From: Lolium rigidum
Lineage: Eukaryota > Streptophyta > Magnoliopsida > Poales > Poaceae
Direction of reading: 5' to 3'
NCBI RefSeq assembly: GCF_022539505.1
Contig: NC_061513.1
Span: 353,381,696 to 353,445,695, forward strand
Length of the DNA stretch: 64,000 nucleotides
The position numbers were made by a program, and so were the translations under genes. Numbering within the stretch: the first letter of the stretch is position 1; every line of letters begins with the position of its first letter. The notes beneath the pieces were generated by a model. It did not search any database and was not told where the DNA came from. It saw nothing but the letters and a program-made list of their open reading frames with translations. Of the stretch, positions 20,921 through 32,090 are shown piece after piece.

Positions 20921-21857
20921 GGGCGTGTTCGGAAACACTCCGGCTTCGCCAAATCCTTCGATCCCGCTTCTCAAAAGCGACTCCAACGTCGTTGCCGGAG
21001 CGACAAATGTTCGGCGCATACTGGTCGACTAGGAGCCCATCTACCCTAGTTGGCCCAGCCGAAGCCCACTTCGGCATGGAAATTTTCGTTACTAATTTGG
21101 CCCGTTTGGGAGCAGCTCGGGGACAAGCGGGAGTCAACGGTGGTGGCCGGAGAAAGTACTGGACGAGGTCGGGGCAGATCAGCCGCTGTGCTGCTTGAGG
21201 TTGAGGAGGAGGGCGGGGCAGAGTCGGCTGGAACTTCTTCTTGAGGAGCAGCTCGGGGACGAACGAGATCCGCGGCTATTGGATCTGGTCAACCGCAGCG
21301 CGTGGCCCCGCTCGCTCCGTTCCCGCGCGCACGAGCTGCCCCGCCGCCCGCCTAATCCACGCGCGCGCATCCGCCCAGCCAGCTGCTGCTCCATCACGCA
21401 CGGCGTGCCCTGCTCCCAGCCAACAGCCACCACGGCTACCATGGGCGTCGCTCGATCCGGCCGACTTCGGTGGGGGATGACTTGAAGAATATGGCGGTCC
21501 AGGGAGCGACGCGAGGAGAAGCAGAGGTAGCATCGCTGGCGGCAGCGTGGCGGCCCAGGAAGTGCAGCGGCGGAGATGGAGACCTTGGCGGCGGTGCGAT
21601 GGGGTTGGCCTGTGCGGTCACCCCTCTCCCGAGAACTGTGCTTGCGTGAACAACGAAGCGTTTTCCTCACTTGGCGGTGGCATTTTGCCACTGCTCCGCG
21701 TTTTCCAGATCCGGAGATTTGCCAAACCCCAGCTCCGCACTTTGTACATAAAATTTAGCCAGCTTCGGGGATCTGGCTCCGCGGAGCTAGGCTGTTCGGC
21801 ACCGCTCTGCACGCAGAGTTGCAGAAGCTGGGAGCTGGGCTGTTCCCGAACACGCCC
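20921..21857. mobile_element. Harbinger-like non-autonomous element, TSD TAA
   Basis: The left end gggcgtgttcgg is matched by the right end ccgaacacgccc. The trinucleotide taa flanks both sides (20918-20920, 21858-21860). The GC-rich inside (about 21000-21640) gives long frames on both strands but no transposase. The TIRs and 3-bp TAA target fit PIF/Harbinger-type elements. Confidence 0.7.
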
Positions 21858-21959
21858 TAACAATCGCATTACTCAATTCAAATGAACAAAGCACATGAAC
21901 CACACTATTTTGAGGGCATGAATAGATCACTACACTACCCCATTGGATACTACATCCTG

Positions 21960-22170
21960 CTTTGTGGAAAAGCCTACTAATTACGAACTAATAAAGCTAT
22001 ACTACCAATTTCAGTTACAACTTACAAGAATTAACACACCTAATTTGAGGTGGCATGGTGGTTCCAGTAATAAATCTATACTACCAATTTGACTGTTTCT
22101 GGTAATAAAATAACATACTACCAATTTGAGTGTTTCAGGTAATAAATAACACTACCAATTACATAACTGG
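21960..22170 (+). repeat. Degenerate ~50-bp minisatellite
   Basis: About four imperfect repeats of a unit built from 'actaccaattt', 'agtgtttc.ggtaataaa' and 'atac'. The rest of 21858-22331 holds nothing recognised. Confidence 0.45.
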
Positions 22171-22331
22171 AAATGAAACTTGCACCACGGGTTATCATTA
22201 TTTAAATGCATGAAGAGGACGTCATTAATAATTCCCTCTAGGCCTACTACTGTAGCATGTAGGAAAAATGATGAAATAGGTCAAGCAACTAATGATTTGC
22301 TCAATTACCTAGAGTTCTTATAAATCTGAAG

Positions 22332-22696
22332 GCTTGTTTGATTCAAAGGATTCTCAAACAAACTTTGTAGGATTCTTACCCATAGGAAGTTTACCTATAG
22401 AGGCCATTTGATTCAAAGGGTTGAAACCTCCAAAATTCCTATGGATTGCTTTCCTATACTACAATCTTATAGGATTTCTAGCAAGAAGTTAGACCACTTG
22501 GAAAATTTCATATGTGCCTATGATAACTATGACATGTACTCAATCCCTATAGAAATTTCATGCATTTTTTCCTGTGGTGCAACCAAACGACTTTTGCAAC
22601 TAAGTCTTGCGTTTTCTAGAATTTCACATGCCATAACATCTTGTTCCAGCGTTTCTCCTATTTTTGTGCTTTTGAAAACCTTTGAATCAAACAGGC
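22332..22696. mobile_element. MITE with GCTTGTTTGATTCAAAGG ends
   Basis: The left end gcttgtttgattcaaagg is inverted at the right as cctttgaatcaaacaggc. There is an internal inverted echo (gccatttgattcaaaggg at 22403). The 365-bp length and lack of coding sequence fit a MITE. I could not identify a clean target duplication, so the superfamily is left open. Confidence 0.6.
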
Positions 22697-22845
22697 ACTG
22701 ATTCGGAAAATGGATGTTTGTGCTTCACTCGCTTTCCATCTTCACTATCAACCTGCATGCATAACCAATATATACGTGATTGGTCAAAACTAATACATCA
22801 TATCGTTTAAAAAGGAAAAAGCAAGCAAGATATAATCTATTAAAT

Positions 22846-23700
22846 ACTCCCTCCGTCACGATTTAGGTGTCGGATGCACGGTTCATTTGCCTTCTTCCGA
22901 AAACCCCCCTAATACATCTAAAACGTTACAATTTTAGCCCTAATTTTGAGATCCAAGCCTTCGTCTTCCCCGTTCGCCCCGCCGTCCGCCACCGACAGGG
23001 GCGAGGAAGGAGGTCGACCAGGAGATCAGCACCGTCCGTGCCTTGCGCGCCCGCCGCGCCCTCTATCTTCCTCTTCCAGGTCCGCGCCCTCCACGCCCTC
23101 TGTCTTCCCCTTCGAGGACGTGCTCGACCTCGAGCTCCACGGAGGTGACATCGCAAGAATTGGACAGAGGAGACGAGGAGACGAGCTTGAACTCTACGGA
23201 GGACACACGCAGTTTGCCCGTCACCTAGATAAGACCAAGAGCCTTTTCCCCCTCTCGATTGCATGTTGGGACGTTGTGGATCAACAAAATCGACTCATCT
23301 CCTCCAACTCCGGCCACCGCTCGAGCTCGACGCCATCGCCACTCCTCAGGCTTTGCCGATACATTCAATAGCTTCAGTGTGATAAGTTGGTCCTCCAGGA
23401 GCCTTTTCCCCTCTCGATTGCCTGGTGGTTTGCCCGGAAGTCCAGGTCCACCGCTCGCCGCCGCTAGAGTTCCTCACCGGAGCTCCTCCGGTGACCAAGA
23501 ACCAGTGTCTCCACCATTGAAGTGTCGCCCATCCAAGCACTCGTGTTGCCTCTGCCCTGCTCACTAGTGGAGCTAGCTGGTGCTGCTTTAACAATCTGAA
23601 GTTGAGATCATGGAGGTCGCTGTTGTGCTCCTCCCGTGAGTTTGCCTGAAGAAGTAAGGTTTTCTAGTGTTGTCACATTGTAATAATGAGTGAGTGAATC
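22846..23700 (+). other. GC-rich region beside a lone ctccctccgt transposon end
   Basis: At 22846 stands the typical Mariner/Stowaway end tactccctccgtcacgat without a nearby partner. Behind it, 22960-23590 is GC-rich, and a phrase 'gccttttccccctctcgattgc' recurs at about 23240 and 23400. Short frames read as low-complexity Pro/Arg/Ser. No family is recognised. Confidence 0.3.
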
Positions 23701-24102
23701 AGTCATGAACCCTTTTGTATCAATGTGTTTTTAGCAACCAGAATGATCAAGCTTCATTACTAGTGCTATAATATGACAGTAATCATGAAGAGTAATACTC
23801 CAGGTTGCTGCAAGAGCAACTGGGTGGTTCAGTTCCTCTTTCTCACTCGGGAAAAACATAAAACACCTCCGTAAATTATTCGCTATAGGTCGCAAAGCTG
23901 TGCACCAAATCATTACATCCAGATACATTTGAAACATGGATATATAAGAAGGTTCGATTAGTATGCCCCATTAGTCTGCATATGTGTTTACTTTTGATTT
24001 TAAGAACAGGGCTACTCTGCTACAAGATAAAGATGACACGGTTGAAGCATTGTGACCTTGATTGATGTTGAATGAATGTTAGTTTTGAAAAAAGGGCTTT
24101 AC
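23701..24102. other. Spacer, nothing recognised
   Basis: No gene, repeat end or RNA seen in this AT-rich stretch. Confidence 0.35.
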
Positions 24103-24217
24103 CGCTCAAGGCGATGCCGTAGGCCGGCAGAGACGTTGGGCGAGGAATGATGCCGGTGGTGAGGTTGAGCTTCACCATGATGACGCTGAACATGATGACG
24201 AGGAAGAAATGGCCCAC
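24103..24217 (-). pseudogene. Fragment of a YSL (oligopeptide-family) metal transporter
   Basis: Read on the minus strand, the frame gives FFLVIMFSVIMVKLNLTTGIIP. The segment VMKLNLTTG(I/L)(I/V)P is a conserved membrane-segment border of Yellow Stripe-Like transporters, which carry metal-nicotianamine or phytosiderophore complexes. After GIIP the reading (RPTSLPAYG) no longer follows the family. Only about 40 codons of a ~670-residue protein remain, so this is a relic. Confidence 0.45.
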
Positions 24218-24239
24218 TTCATCTCGGAAAACTGTTGCA

Positions 24240-25019
24240 TAGGAGCGAAAACTAAAGTGTTATTTTCATCTCAGTTGTTTTGGCACGTGTAGTGAGATCA
24301 TTTTCAAGTGAGGCAACAATCTGACAGCTATATAACATCAAATGAGGGCTGTTTAGCAACCACAATGACTGTTGTAAACGCATCAGTGATGTCCTAGTGC
24401 CGAGATAAAGCCTACTCCAGGTTTGCACACAATTTAAAAATGATACGTAGATCTTAGATGACAAACGCCGAAGTCCTATAGCAACTAACATGACCCAGAT
24501 GAACACAATTAGTAACTAACTAATTTCTCAGTCTGATCACTACCGTTTTGCATGTCTCATTTACAGATGAGGAGGATACTTCGTTGATGACTGTGACTGA
24601 ACATCGAATGAAGGTGAAGAAGCCAAAGGCTATTCTTTGAAAAACTCTTGCCCGGATCAGAATGCACCAAGGTTAATGAGGGGCATGACGTCTGCACGAA
24701 GAAAATGTTTTCTAGACTGCATTGTCAGACAACGCCTAGAGCATGAGTCGTGCAGCGGCCTATACATACAAATTTTTATCACTGTACATCTTCTTTAGGT
24801 TCTGGTTCTAAATCCATAATTGAACATCAGACAGTGGCTTATAATTTTGGGTTAAATAGCTATATATCATATTCATCATATTCTATGCAACGAGTTAATT
24901 CAAAACATAGCTGGATTGCTTATATGCATGTACAGAGGCACTCAACAGACGCTAACTGATCTCGTAGCATGATTGTGGCACAATAGCAAGAGAAGCTAAC
25001 TAACTCTACTAACGTGCAC
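24240..25019. other. Spacer, nothing recognised
   Basis: AT-rich, with only short chance frames. No terminal repeats found. Confidence 0.35.
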
Positions 25020-25640
25020 TAGATTGAGTCATGTTGACTGACACGACCTTTGTCACATTTGCCAGCAGGAAGTCAGCATTTCTGAGGTCGTAGTCGGAGA
25101 GATCAACACCTAAATAAATCACCATCAAACAAACAAAAAAGAATTCAGAACCTGACACTTGACAGTGGGCAAGCATCTGAACTTGACACTACACATGATA
25201 CTGGACACTTGACAGTGGGCAAGCATCTAAACTTGGCACTACGCATGATACCTGAGACTTGGAGCCGGCCAGTGAAGGGATCAAGAAGAGATTTAGATCA
25301 GTATGCTACCTGTGAGGTCCGCTTCGAAGAAGCCTGCGCCGAGCAAGTTTGCGCCTTTGAAGTTTGTCTGCCGCAGTATTGACTGCATCAATAAACAGAA
25401 ATTCAGAAAAACATCAAAGTACTCTGAACATTAAGACATTCTGTTTAATTTCCACATGCTAGAAACTTCATACTTCACTCAGAGTTTTTTGTTAAAAATG
25501 ACTGTAAGAGAAATCACTTCACCAGTGACACTAGTGTAGGAATCGATGGAAAAGGAAAAGGCGTAAGGATGGTACAGTCTTGAAGTCTTACTTGATGAGT
25601 GTTTGGTCGTTGAAGTCCTTGCCGGTGCGCCTTTGGGGTG
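25020..25640 (-). pseudogene. Thylakoid-lumen pentapeptide-repeat protein gene remnant (TL17-like)
   Basis: Three minus-strand exons can be joined in phase. The first (ending 25576, donor gtacca) reads TGKDFNDQTLIK, then a stop TAA at 25587-25589 where the family has Gln, then DFKT. The second is 25382-25310 (acceptor gatgcag, donor gtagca), SILRQTNFKGANLLGAGFFEADLT. The third starts at 25109 (acceptor atttag) and reads GVDLSDYDLRNADFLLANVTKV before losing similarity. The A(D/N)LxG-type spacing is the pentapeptide right-handed beta-helix, and the order matches the chloroplast thylakoid-lumen 17-kDa pentapeptide protein as I remember it. The in-frame TAA and the missing 3' exon make it a pseudogene. 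The first exon upstream of 25635 appears frame-shifted. Confidence 0.6.
25154..25253 (+). repeat. 50-bp tandem duplication in an intron
   Basis: gacacttgacagtgggcaag starts at 25154 and again at 25204, and the units run on with a few mismatches (tctgaacttgacactacaca against tctaaacttggcactacgca). It sits between the second and third exons of the pentapeptide-repeat remnant. Confidence 0.75.
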
Positions 25641-26730
25641 GCCTCCTGCAAGAAGTACTGCACCTGCCCTTCACATCCGGTGCGTTCCTGACCTCCCGCC
25701 AAGACGCCGGCCGTCGGGGGACATCAGCGGCGGAGGAGACCGGTGAGCAGCGGCGTCCAGAATCGAGAATGGCAAGTTGATGACCTGGAGCTTCTCCCAC
25801 TGTCGGAGAGCAGATCGAGAAGCTCTGCTCGCAAATCCCGCAAGGAGGGTGGGGGAAGCAAGTCGGCGGCGCTGTTTTCAACGGAGCAGATTTCACGAAT
25901 GTTTGATTCCATCTTCTTGCAAATTAAGATAGGAAATAGTAGCTAGCAGATCGCACACAGAACTAGTGCAAGTATTTATTATGGTGCATCGATGAAAAAA
26001 TGATCCAGATTTGATCATGATATGAACTATTCCAAACAATTTTGCAGGGGAAAAAGGACCTTTTGCAGGGCGCCGTGATGGAGGACGTCTCCGAGCTGGG
26101 GCTGGACGAGCTCCTCGTCCAACATGTCCAGGCCGCTACCTTCTACAAGGCCATGCCAAGATGGGGAACAAGGAGGACGAGGAGGTTCGGCCGGAGATGC
26201 GGTAACCCACGGCGCCCGGACACGCTTGCCGGAAGGGTTGCATGCCCCGAGGACTCCGGCGCCCGTGGATGTTAGCCGGCCATGTCTGCTGAGCGTGGGG
26301 CAGTCGGTCTCTGAGCTGCCTCACCCCACCCGTTGCCGCGGCGATGACTTGAGGTGTTGTTGAAGTTGCCATGGAATAGAGAGTGGGGAGGAGGGCCGGC
26401 GGTGATAGTCCTTCGTGGCGGCGGAGATTGGAGGTGAGACGTCGGCCCCGACCTGCCGCGGGCGTAGTGGGCTGCGGTGGGTAGGCTTGGAAGGGAAAAT
26501 GAGGAGGCTGCGGGATCGGTTGCGGGGAAAAGGGATCAACAACAAGATTTGCGTGCGTTGTGCCGCCTCACTATTAATTTCTCGTATATCGAGGAGTCTG
26601 GGTCGCTATTTTCCCTCGAGTTAATTTCACGTACATATGGATGGTTAATTACATGCGTATCTAAGTACTGCTATATTAATTTGTCGTGATTTATGGAGCG
26701 TGATTTCCTATCCGTATGCTACCTGATATT
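25641..26730. other. Mixed GC-rich stretch, exons unrecognised
   Basis: The minus strand is open at 25912-25724 (starting MESNIREICSVENSAADLLP), where the first exon of the pentapeptide gene would be expected, but I cannot match it. On the plus strand a possible acceptor at 26046 (tttgcag) precedes a frame VMEDVSELGLDELLVQHVQ, also unrecognised. The rest is spacer. Confidence 0.25.
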
Positions 26731-27312
26731 CTTCGCATATCTTCTTTTCTCTAGGAGAGATGGAAATCATGGAATCGGCCAAAAAAAAACCACGATAATT
26801 CGTATTGGGCTGAATTAAACTGTTTATCGACCAGGGGAAGGAGAAGCCAGCTAGTGCTACTCGTTCGAGCTGACACTTCCTTCGTTAGCAGCAGCCGAGC
26901 CGAACTAGCCCGGCCACCCACTAACACACTGTTTAATGCACAGCTAATTTACCTGAAAAAGAAACGTTAGTGTATCCCGAGAGTGATGCCGCTTCCATAA
27001 TCCAGTGGGCACCACCTCTCTTCTCTCCGACAGGATGAGGTTGCCAACCACAAAACTAGGCGCCGTAGATGTCCATGGCCGTGACCCGTGCATGGGGACA
27101 CGGCCGGCACGCGGACAACAACGCAATCCCAAACGGCCTCCCAAACGGCCTTTCGATCCGCATATTTGAATTAAACTGTTTATCCCAGCAACAATGCCCG
27201 TTGGTTCATCAAAAAGCGTCGCGAGTTCATCACTCCCTCTTCTAAATCACCACTAGTTCAATGTCTCGCTGAACAAAAGGCCGCAGTTTCGGCCACATAT
27301 TACATAACCTCG

Positions 27313-27690
27313 ACTCTCATATGACAGGCGTGGGTTCCACCACGGTTGAAGGCGCCCCCTCTGTGGTAGCCGGCGTCGCCGTTGGTGTATAGCTCGCCGC
27401 CATTTTCGATGAGCTCGTGCATGATGGGGTCGTCCTGCGACATTCCACCGAACACACTCCGAGCGCCCTAGCCGGCACCGTCGAACATCTGCGACAAGCC
27501 AGCTCCTCGAGCGTTGGCGTCGCCTAATGGGGAGGGCCGCATGGCCGGTGAGCCGTCAAATGCCACGTTGAGGTCCAACACAATGGCGCTCGTCGTTGGG
27601 CGGCGTCCACTCCAACACGAGAACGGAGTTGGGGTTGAAGCTGCCGTGGGAATCGTTGTCGGGGTACTCGAGCATCGACGAGAACCTTAT
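27313..27690 (-). pseudogene. C-terminal remnant of an unrecognised protein
   Basis: On the minus strand a frame runs IVLDLNVAFDGSPAMRPSPL...LSQMFDGAG, a TAG stop near 27470, then ARSVFGGMSQDDPIMHELIE and NGGELYTNGDAGYHRGGAF, ending ...MRVEVM with a TAA at about 27315. A neighbouring frame upstream (EYPDNDSHGSFNPNSVLVLE) suggests one more frameshift. It has the look of the SANT/Myb-like proteins carried by grass transposons, but I cannot name it. Confidence 0.35.
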
Positions 27691-27893
27691 CAACGGTGTC
27701 ACGTGCCTGCTGCCATAGTGGGTTGCGTGAGGCCTAGAAGCGTCGGGCGGGAAAACGACATCTACCAGCCCAATACTGGTTAGGGGAAGGTGTGTGGGCG
27801 GGATTTTTGGTCCAAGGCTCCCAAAGCCATTCTTATCAGATTGGTCTTCCGAAATAGTTGATTAGTATATCAAGCTCAATACCTGCATCTGTA

Positions 27894-28080
27894 TAGGGAT
27901 GGCACCCGCAAGGTATGTGTACGGGTAGAGCCCTCCCATACCCGTATCCGTTGCGCTTAATTTTACCCGTCAACTTAACGAATACAAGATTTTCCCATAC
28001 CCGTCACCCGACAGGGTAAATGGGTACCCGCGGGTAAAAATACCCATGCACAAAGTATTCCCTTTCCATTTTTCCAAAAA
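27894..28080 (+). mobile_element. Possible hAT element end (tagggatggcacccgc)
   Basis: The sequence tagggatggcacccgc followed by repeated acccgta/gggtaccc words is typical of hAT-type MITEs that begin TAGGGATGGCA. No inverted partner ending tgccatcccta was found, so it is at best one end. Confidence 0.3.
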
Positions 28081-28270
28081 ATATCTTTATTTAAAGTTCT
28101 GTCCCACAAAATGCGAATTCAGATAAATCCGAATTATCGTGGTTTTCGTGGAGGGGTACCATACCTGATTTATGGGGTACCATACGGATTTACGTCCGTG
28201 GGCAGCCGGTTTCTTCGCATATCTTCTTTTCTCTAGGAGAGATGGAAATCATGGAATCGGCCAAAAAAAA

Positions 28271-29859
28271 TTACCAATTTTTTTTATTTGAGACCTACTA
28301 GTAAACATGTACCTGCACATACTCGTAAATTGAACTTTATATTGACTTTGATTTGATCAACTCCCTAGAAAAAGTAGCTACATCTATAACACTAAATTAA
28401 TGTTGCTAGATTCATCTTCATACGCTAGCTAATAGTGTAATAGTTAGATACCACATGTGTTTGCCAAATTTGGTCAAATTTTAAAATGTTTGACTTTCAA
28501 AAAAGAAAAGCTTATCCGTGGACGGAGAGAGTAATACATTTGGAATTTGTGGAAGTTATATGATAGGATAACTCGTCACTCATTCACAAGTACCAAGCAG
28601 TCTTTCCCTTAACCTCGAGTTCAACATATATCTCCCAAACACTTAATCCCATTTTCCTGCTTCTATTCTTAGGGTTCTCTTCCAAAGATGTCGGCTGCCC
28701 ACTCTACATTAATTGTTGCATCGTTCACCTTCTCCGTGTTGCACCGTCGGAGTATGCATTTTGCCAACGGCCTTGTCTGACAAGTTGACATCTCCCGGTC
28801 ACCACAAAGGGGAGAATCCGCAATAAGGTGTCATTTCCCGTTCTTGAAAAGAATACCGGCGGCCACGATATTACTGGTTACAAGAAATACAAGAAATAGT
28901 GCAAATACCGCCCTATGTTTTTTCAAACAAAAATTACAATTTATCTATAATTTATTAAAATTCTTCAAATTTGAGTAATTACAAAGAATTTGGTATATAC
29001 CGGCCGGGTACCAAGTAAACCGGTTAGCGGCGAGATTTCAGAAATATCCGCGAAGAAAAAAAACTAGTGGTAATAATATATACCAGAAATATATATTGTG
29101 CCAAATAGAATAAAATTGGGAATGAATCTATACTATGAAATTGAACTTTACAATTAAAATGTATTCGTGCTTTCTAGCTCGGCGTATAAACAATTTGGGC
29201 CGCAATCTCTCAACCAAGGATCAGGTGGAACATTATTACAAATAGAGAACCGCGGTTCCTTAAACACTACATCAATTTGTTGTTAAGTATCTCAATTTGG
29301 CCAATTCTTAATTAGAAAAGTCTTGCTTGTTCGTCCTCCTGATCTACACCTAGAAAGGGAACGACTATTGGGTTTAAGAGAAAAGAAAGGAAAAAAGATA
29401 ATCTACAACAAAAGTGATAAGTTGGAGCAGGACCAAATGATCTTGCCGGTGAAAGCGTCGTGGACAAGGCGCTATATTGTATTTGTGTCAGTTCATCAAC
29501 TCTTACCGCTAACCAACATGAATTGGCGCAACACAAATTATAAACCCAATAGCTAGAAAAAAGATGGAGACAAAAAAATCATACACGAGTAAAACTAAAT
29601 CAGTTTCTTACCAAAGAGCGAAGAAAGCAATGCACTTCCTTGTCGTATCATGCATCAGGCTTTGCCATGAAACAACCGGTTGAGTATATCATGAATTACT
29701 ACAAGCATGCAAGCAAGGATAAACACAAGATTACTGATAGGAATTCCATGTACCAAGCGGCAAATGATACATGTTCCTTAGTATTAGGGCCAATTTCCTC
29801 AGCTAGGCATGGCTGTTCCGACACCAAAACCTGTTGGAGGAAGGGAATCCTCTCCGTCA
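28271..29859. other. AT-rich spacer with a Mariner-like right end
   Basis: At about 28518-28537, tccgtggacggagagagta resembles the right end of a Stowaway/Mariner MITE, with the tttgaccaaattt-type motif inverted upstream (28468). Its left end was not found. About 28880-29060 contains accggccgggtacc and aaccggttagcgg words of hAT-like repeats. No gene is supported, including the short frames at 29312-29556 and 29640-29882. Confidence 0.35.
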
Positions 29860-30330
29860 GAGGTTCAAAACTCCTATTTTGATGCCACCGACCCAACTAT
29901 GGTTATAACCTGGCCTCTTTTAGGGTTGTTCATGGTCCTATGAACTATTCTAACACAAAAGGAGATAGAAGTCACATGAAATCACCAATTTGGATAGAAA
30001 TCTATGGGAAGAAGCCGCACTGCCACTATTAGGGTTTGCCTGGAATTGAGCTAGGAAGGGTCGCTATAGCCCCTCTTGTGTGTGGTCCCAATATGTATAT
30101 ATATCAGTGTTGTAATGATGAAAATATCCATACTTAGTGTTTACGCCCTTAATTTACATCTAGGGTTTAGGTCTAGTGTTTAAGTTCATGATTTGGGACT
30201 AGGGTTAGATCTTGACCTTAACCATATATGTATGCCGAACACTAGATCTAGACTCTAATCCTTGCCTGTACCCTAAATCCTACACCCTTAGACATAGACT
30301 TAGACACTAAAATCTATACCCTATGAATAC
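29860..30330 (+). repeat. Dispersed unit of the ~340-bp repeat plus telomere-like words
   Basis: 29860-30100 matches the tandem unit at 1-900 in landmark order: aaaactcc.attttga, ccaccgacccaac, cctcttttagggtt, cctatgaactattctaacac, gaagtcacatgaaatcacca, gaagggtcg, ccctcttg. 30165-30310 has telomere-like words on both strands (tagggtttaggtctag, then accctaaatcctacaccc). The two kinds of sequence occur in the same order as at 1-1600. Confidence 0.6.
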
Positions 30331-30479
30331 CAAAATAATATATCTCGTGATCCGTGATCGTAGGCACACCATTAAAGAGAAGTCATTTTGATGTTTTACA
30401 ACCCATTTTTGTGGGCTATATGGCATTGTTTTGTGTTTCCCCTTGTTTTCATTTTATGCAAGAAACAATCATTTCATGT

Positions 30480-30840
30480 GTCTTTTTGTCGTCCTCGTAG
30501 TGTACTTGGATCCCCGAGTGTCCATTCATTTCTCCATCAACACACTTTTTTTTCATGAGGCATGACTTGTGCATACGAGTTTCGATCAATTGGAGGCTAC
30601 ATGCATGGAAAGCTCCCCGGAGTTAGGGTTTCTCAAACCTCTACCAATTTCAATATGTTTCTTCATTTTCACTTGCCGGACGTCTTGGTCGGGTGCAAAA
30701 AATTGGGCCCCTCGTGACTCCCTTCTAACTAACCTCCTTCCAGCCGTATCAAATTGCTCGTTGACAAAGTAGTTATGAAGCTTACACATGGAGACTAGGG
30801 CATCACCATGTCCCTCGGGATTACAAACCGGTTGTCGGCG
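30480..30840 (-). pseudogene. Remnant of a possible transposase C-terminus
   Basis: The minus-strand frame reads NPEGHGDALVSMCKLHNYFV then DTAGRRLVRRESRG and KKHIEIGRGLRNPNSGELSM, continuing past position 30586 towards 30480. The pentad KLHNY/LHN is common near the C-terminus of plant DDE transposases. Upstream the frame breaks at two stops (about 30850). The assignment is tentative. Confidence 0.3.
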
Positions 30841-31199
30841 TGGATCTCATCACCTTGTACTCGCACATAGGACAAGCGTGTTTACACACGCTGATGCCCG
30901 TTACTTGTCCTTTGGGGCCTCGCTCGATTGTTGGCGCGTGGTGCAGACGAGGGCACCGTTCTTGATTGTGCAGTCACGTAAGCCGGATGGTTGGGGGCGA
31001 GGTGGGCTTGGCGGCGTGAAAAACAAGGATGCTGCTTTGAAAACCTGCCACCTTGATTGCCTTGTCTATATCCACATGCACATGAAAAAGAGCGGCAACC
31101 CAAACTTTTAAATTAGTAGTAAGAAGTAAATAAAAGGAAATTCGCAGGCCTGGGCTGCGAACCATGGAAACCTTTGGGCCAACGCACCCCCATTTTCGC

Positions 31200-32090
31200 T
31201 CTGTCTCGCTTGTAGCCGTCGGATGGAAATCGACCCGACGGATGGAACCCTAACTAACAGTCGCAATCCCCTCTCGGCTCTCCCTTCCCCGACCCAAATC
31301 CTGACAGCCAGATCCAAGGCCAGCAGCTCCGGCCATCCTCCGGCGCCGCCCCGGCCATCTCCCTCTCCTCCCTCCGCCAATGTTCCAGCCACTCCCGAGC
31401 CCACCCACCAGATTGACCACCCACGCCCAGGACATGCCGACGAGAGAGGCGCCGCCCAGCAGCCATGTCGTCGCGGCAGCCCGTTCGCCGGCGCGCGCGT
31501 GCACCGGTCAGACAGTGCGCGGCGCTCCGTCGAACTCGCTGCCCGCATCGCTCGTCAAGACGGCGAGGTGGACTCCGGCACCAGGACGCGACGGCGCCGC
31601 TCCTGGCCCTTTTCCCCGGCCGATTCATCGCCGTGACCGGTCGACGAGCCCCTGGCCGCGCTCTTCCTCGTCGCCTGAGGCCGGGATGAGGCCGCCGTGG
31701 TGCCCTTCGTCACCGGCCGCCGAGGACCATCCGAGCTTCACTCGCCGCGCCCTGCTCTGGGACGTCGCCGTCCAGGTACACCAAAACATAAACCTGATCC
31801 TTTTCTTCCCTAATTCAGTTTGACTGAAAAGTGATTTCTTGGCATAGTAGCAGGACGTTGAGTGACAACTCGGTGCAGTACGAGCGACGACAGGAAAGGT
31901 GGAGGGGAGATGAAGGAGAAAGACGGCTCCTGTTCTGCCGCAAATGGATAGGCGCGAGGCTGGCTGCTTCCAGCAGCGCTAGCATCATTTCTTGCACGAG
32001 GAGCTCCAGCATGGATAGGTTGATTTTTTCCTTTGGCATGCTGCTGCCCGATGTTGGCGCTGTTTACTCTTGCTTTGTTTGTCACCATTA
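31200..32090 (+). other. GC-rich gene-like 5' region, unrecognised
   Basis: An open, Pro/Ser/Arg-rich stretch from about 31223 to 31774 ends in a possible donor (caggtacac at 31774), followed by a T-rich, intron-like stretch and a second frame at 31858-32090 (ERRQERWRGDEGERRLLFCRKW). It has the composition of a grass 5' exon, but no family is visible. Between 32091 and 32939 lies intron-like AT-rich sequence. Confidence 0.25.

Larger units (their letters stand above)
26731..28269 (+). repeat. Pair of near-identical ~58-bp direct repeats flanking 1.4 kb
   Basis: 'cttcgcatatcttcttttct' + 'ctaggagagatggaaatcat' + 'ggaatcggccaaaaaaaa' occurs at 26731-26789 and at 28212-28269. Directly after the first copy stands ccacgataattcg, whose inverse cgaattatcgtgg lies at 28127. 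A second small repeat (gaattaaactgtttatc) is at 26812 and 27171. This suggests an insertion or a fold-back rearrangement between the repeats. Confidence 0.55.
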
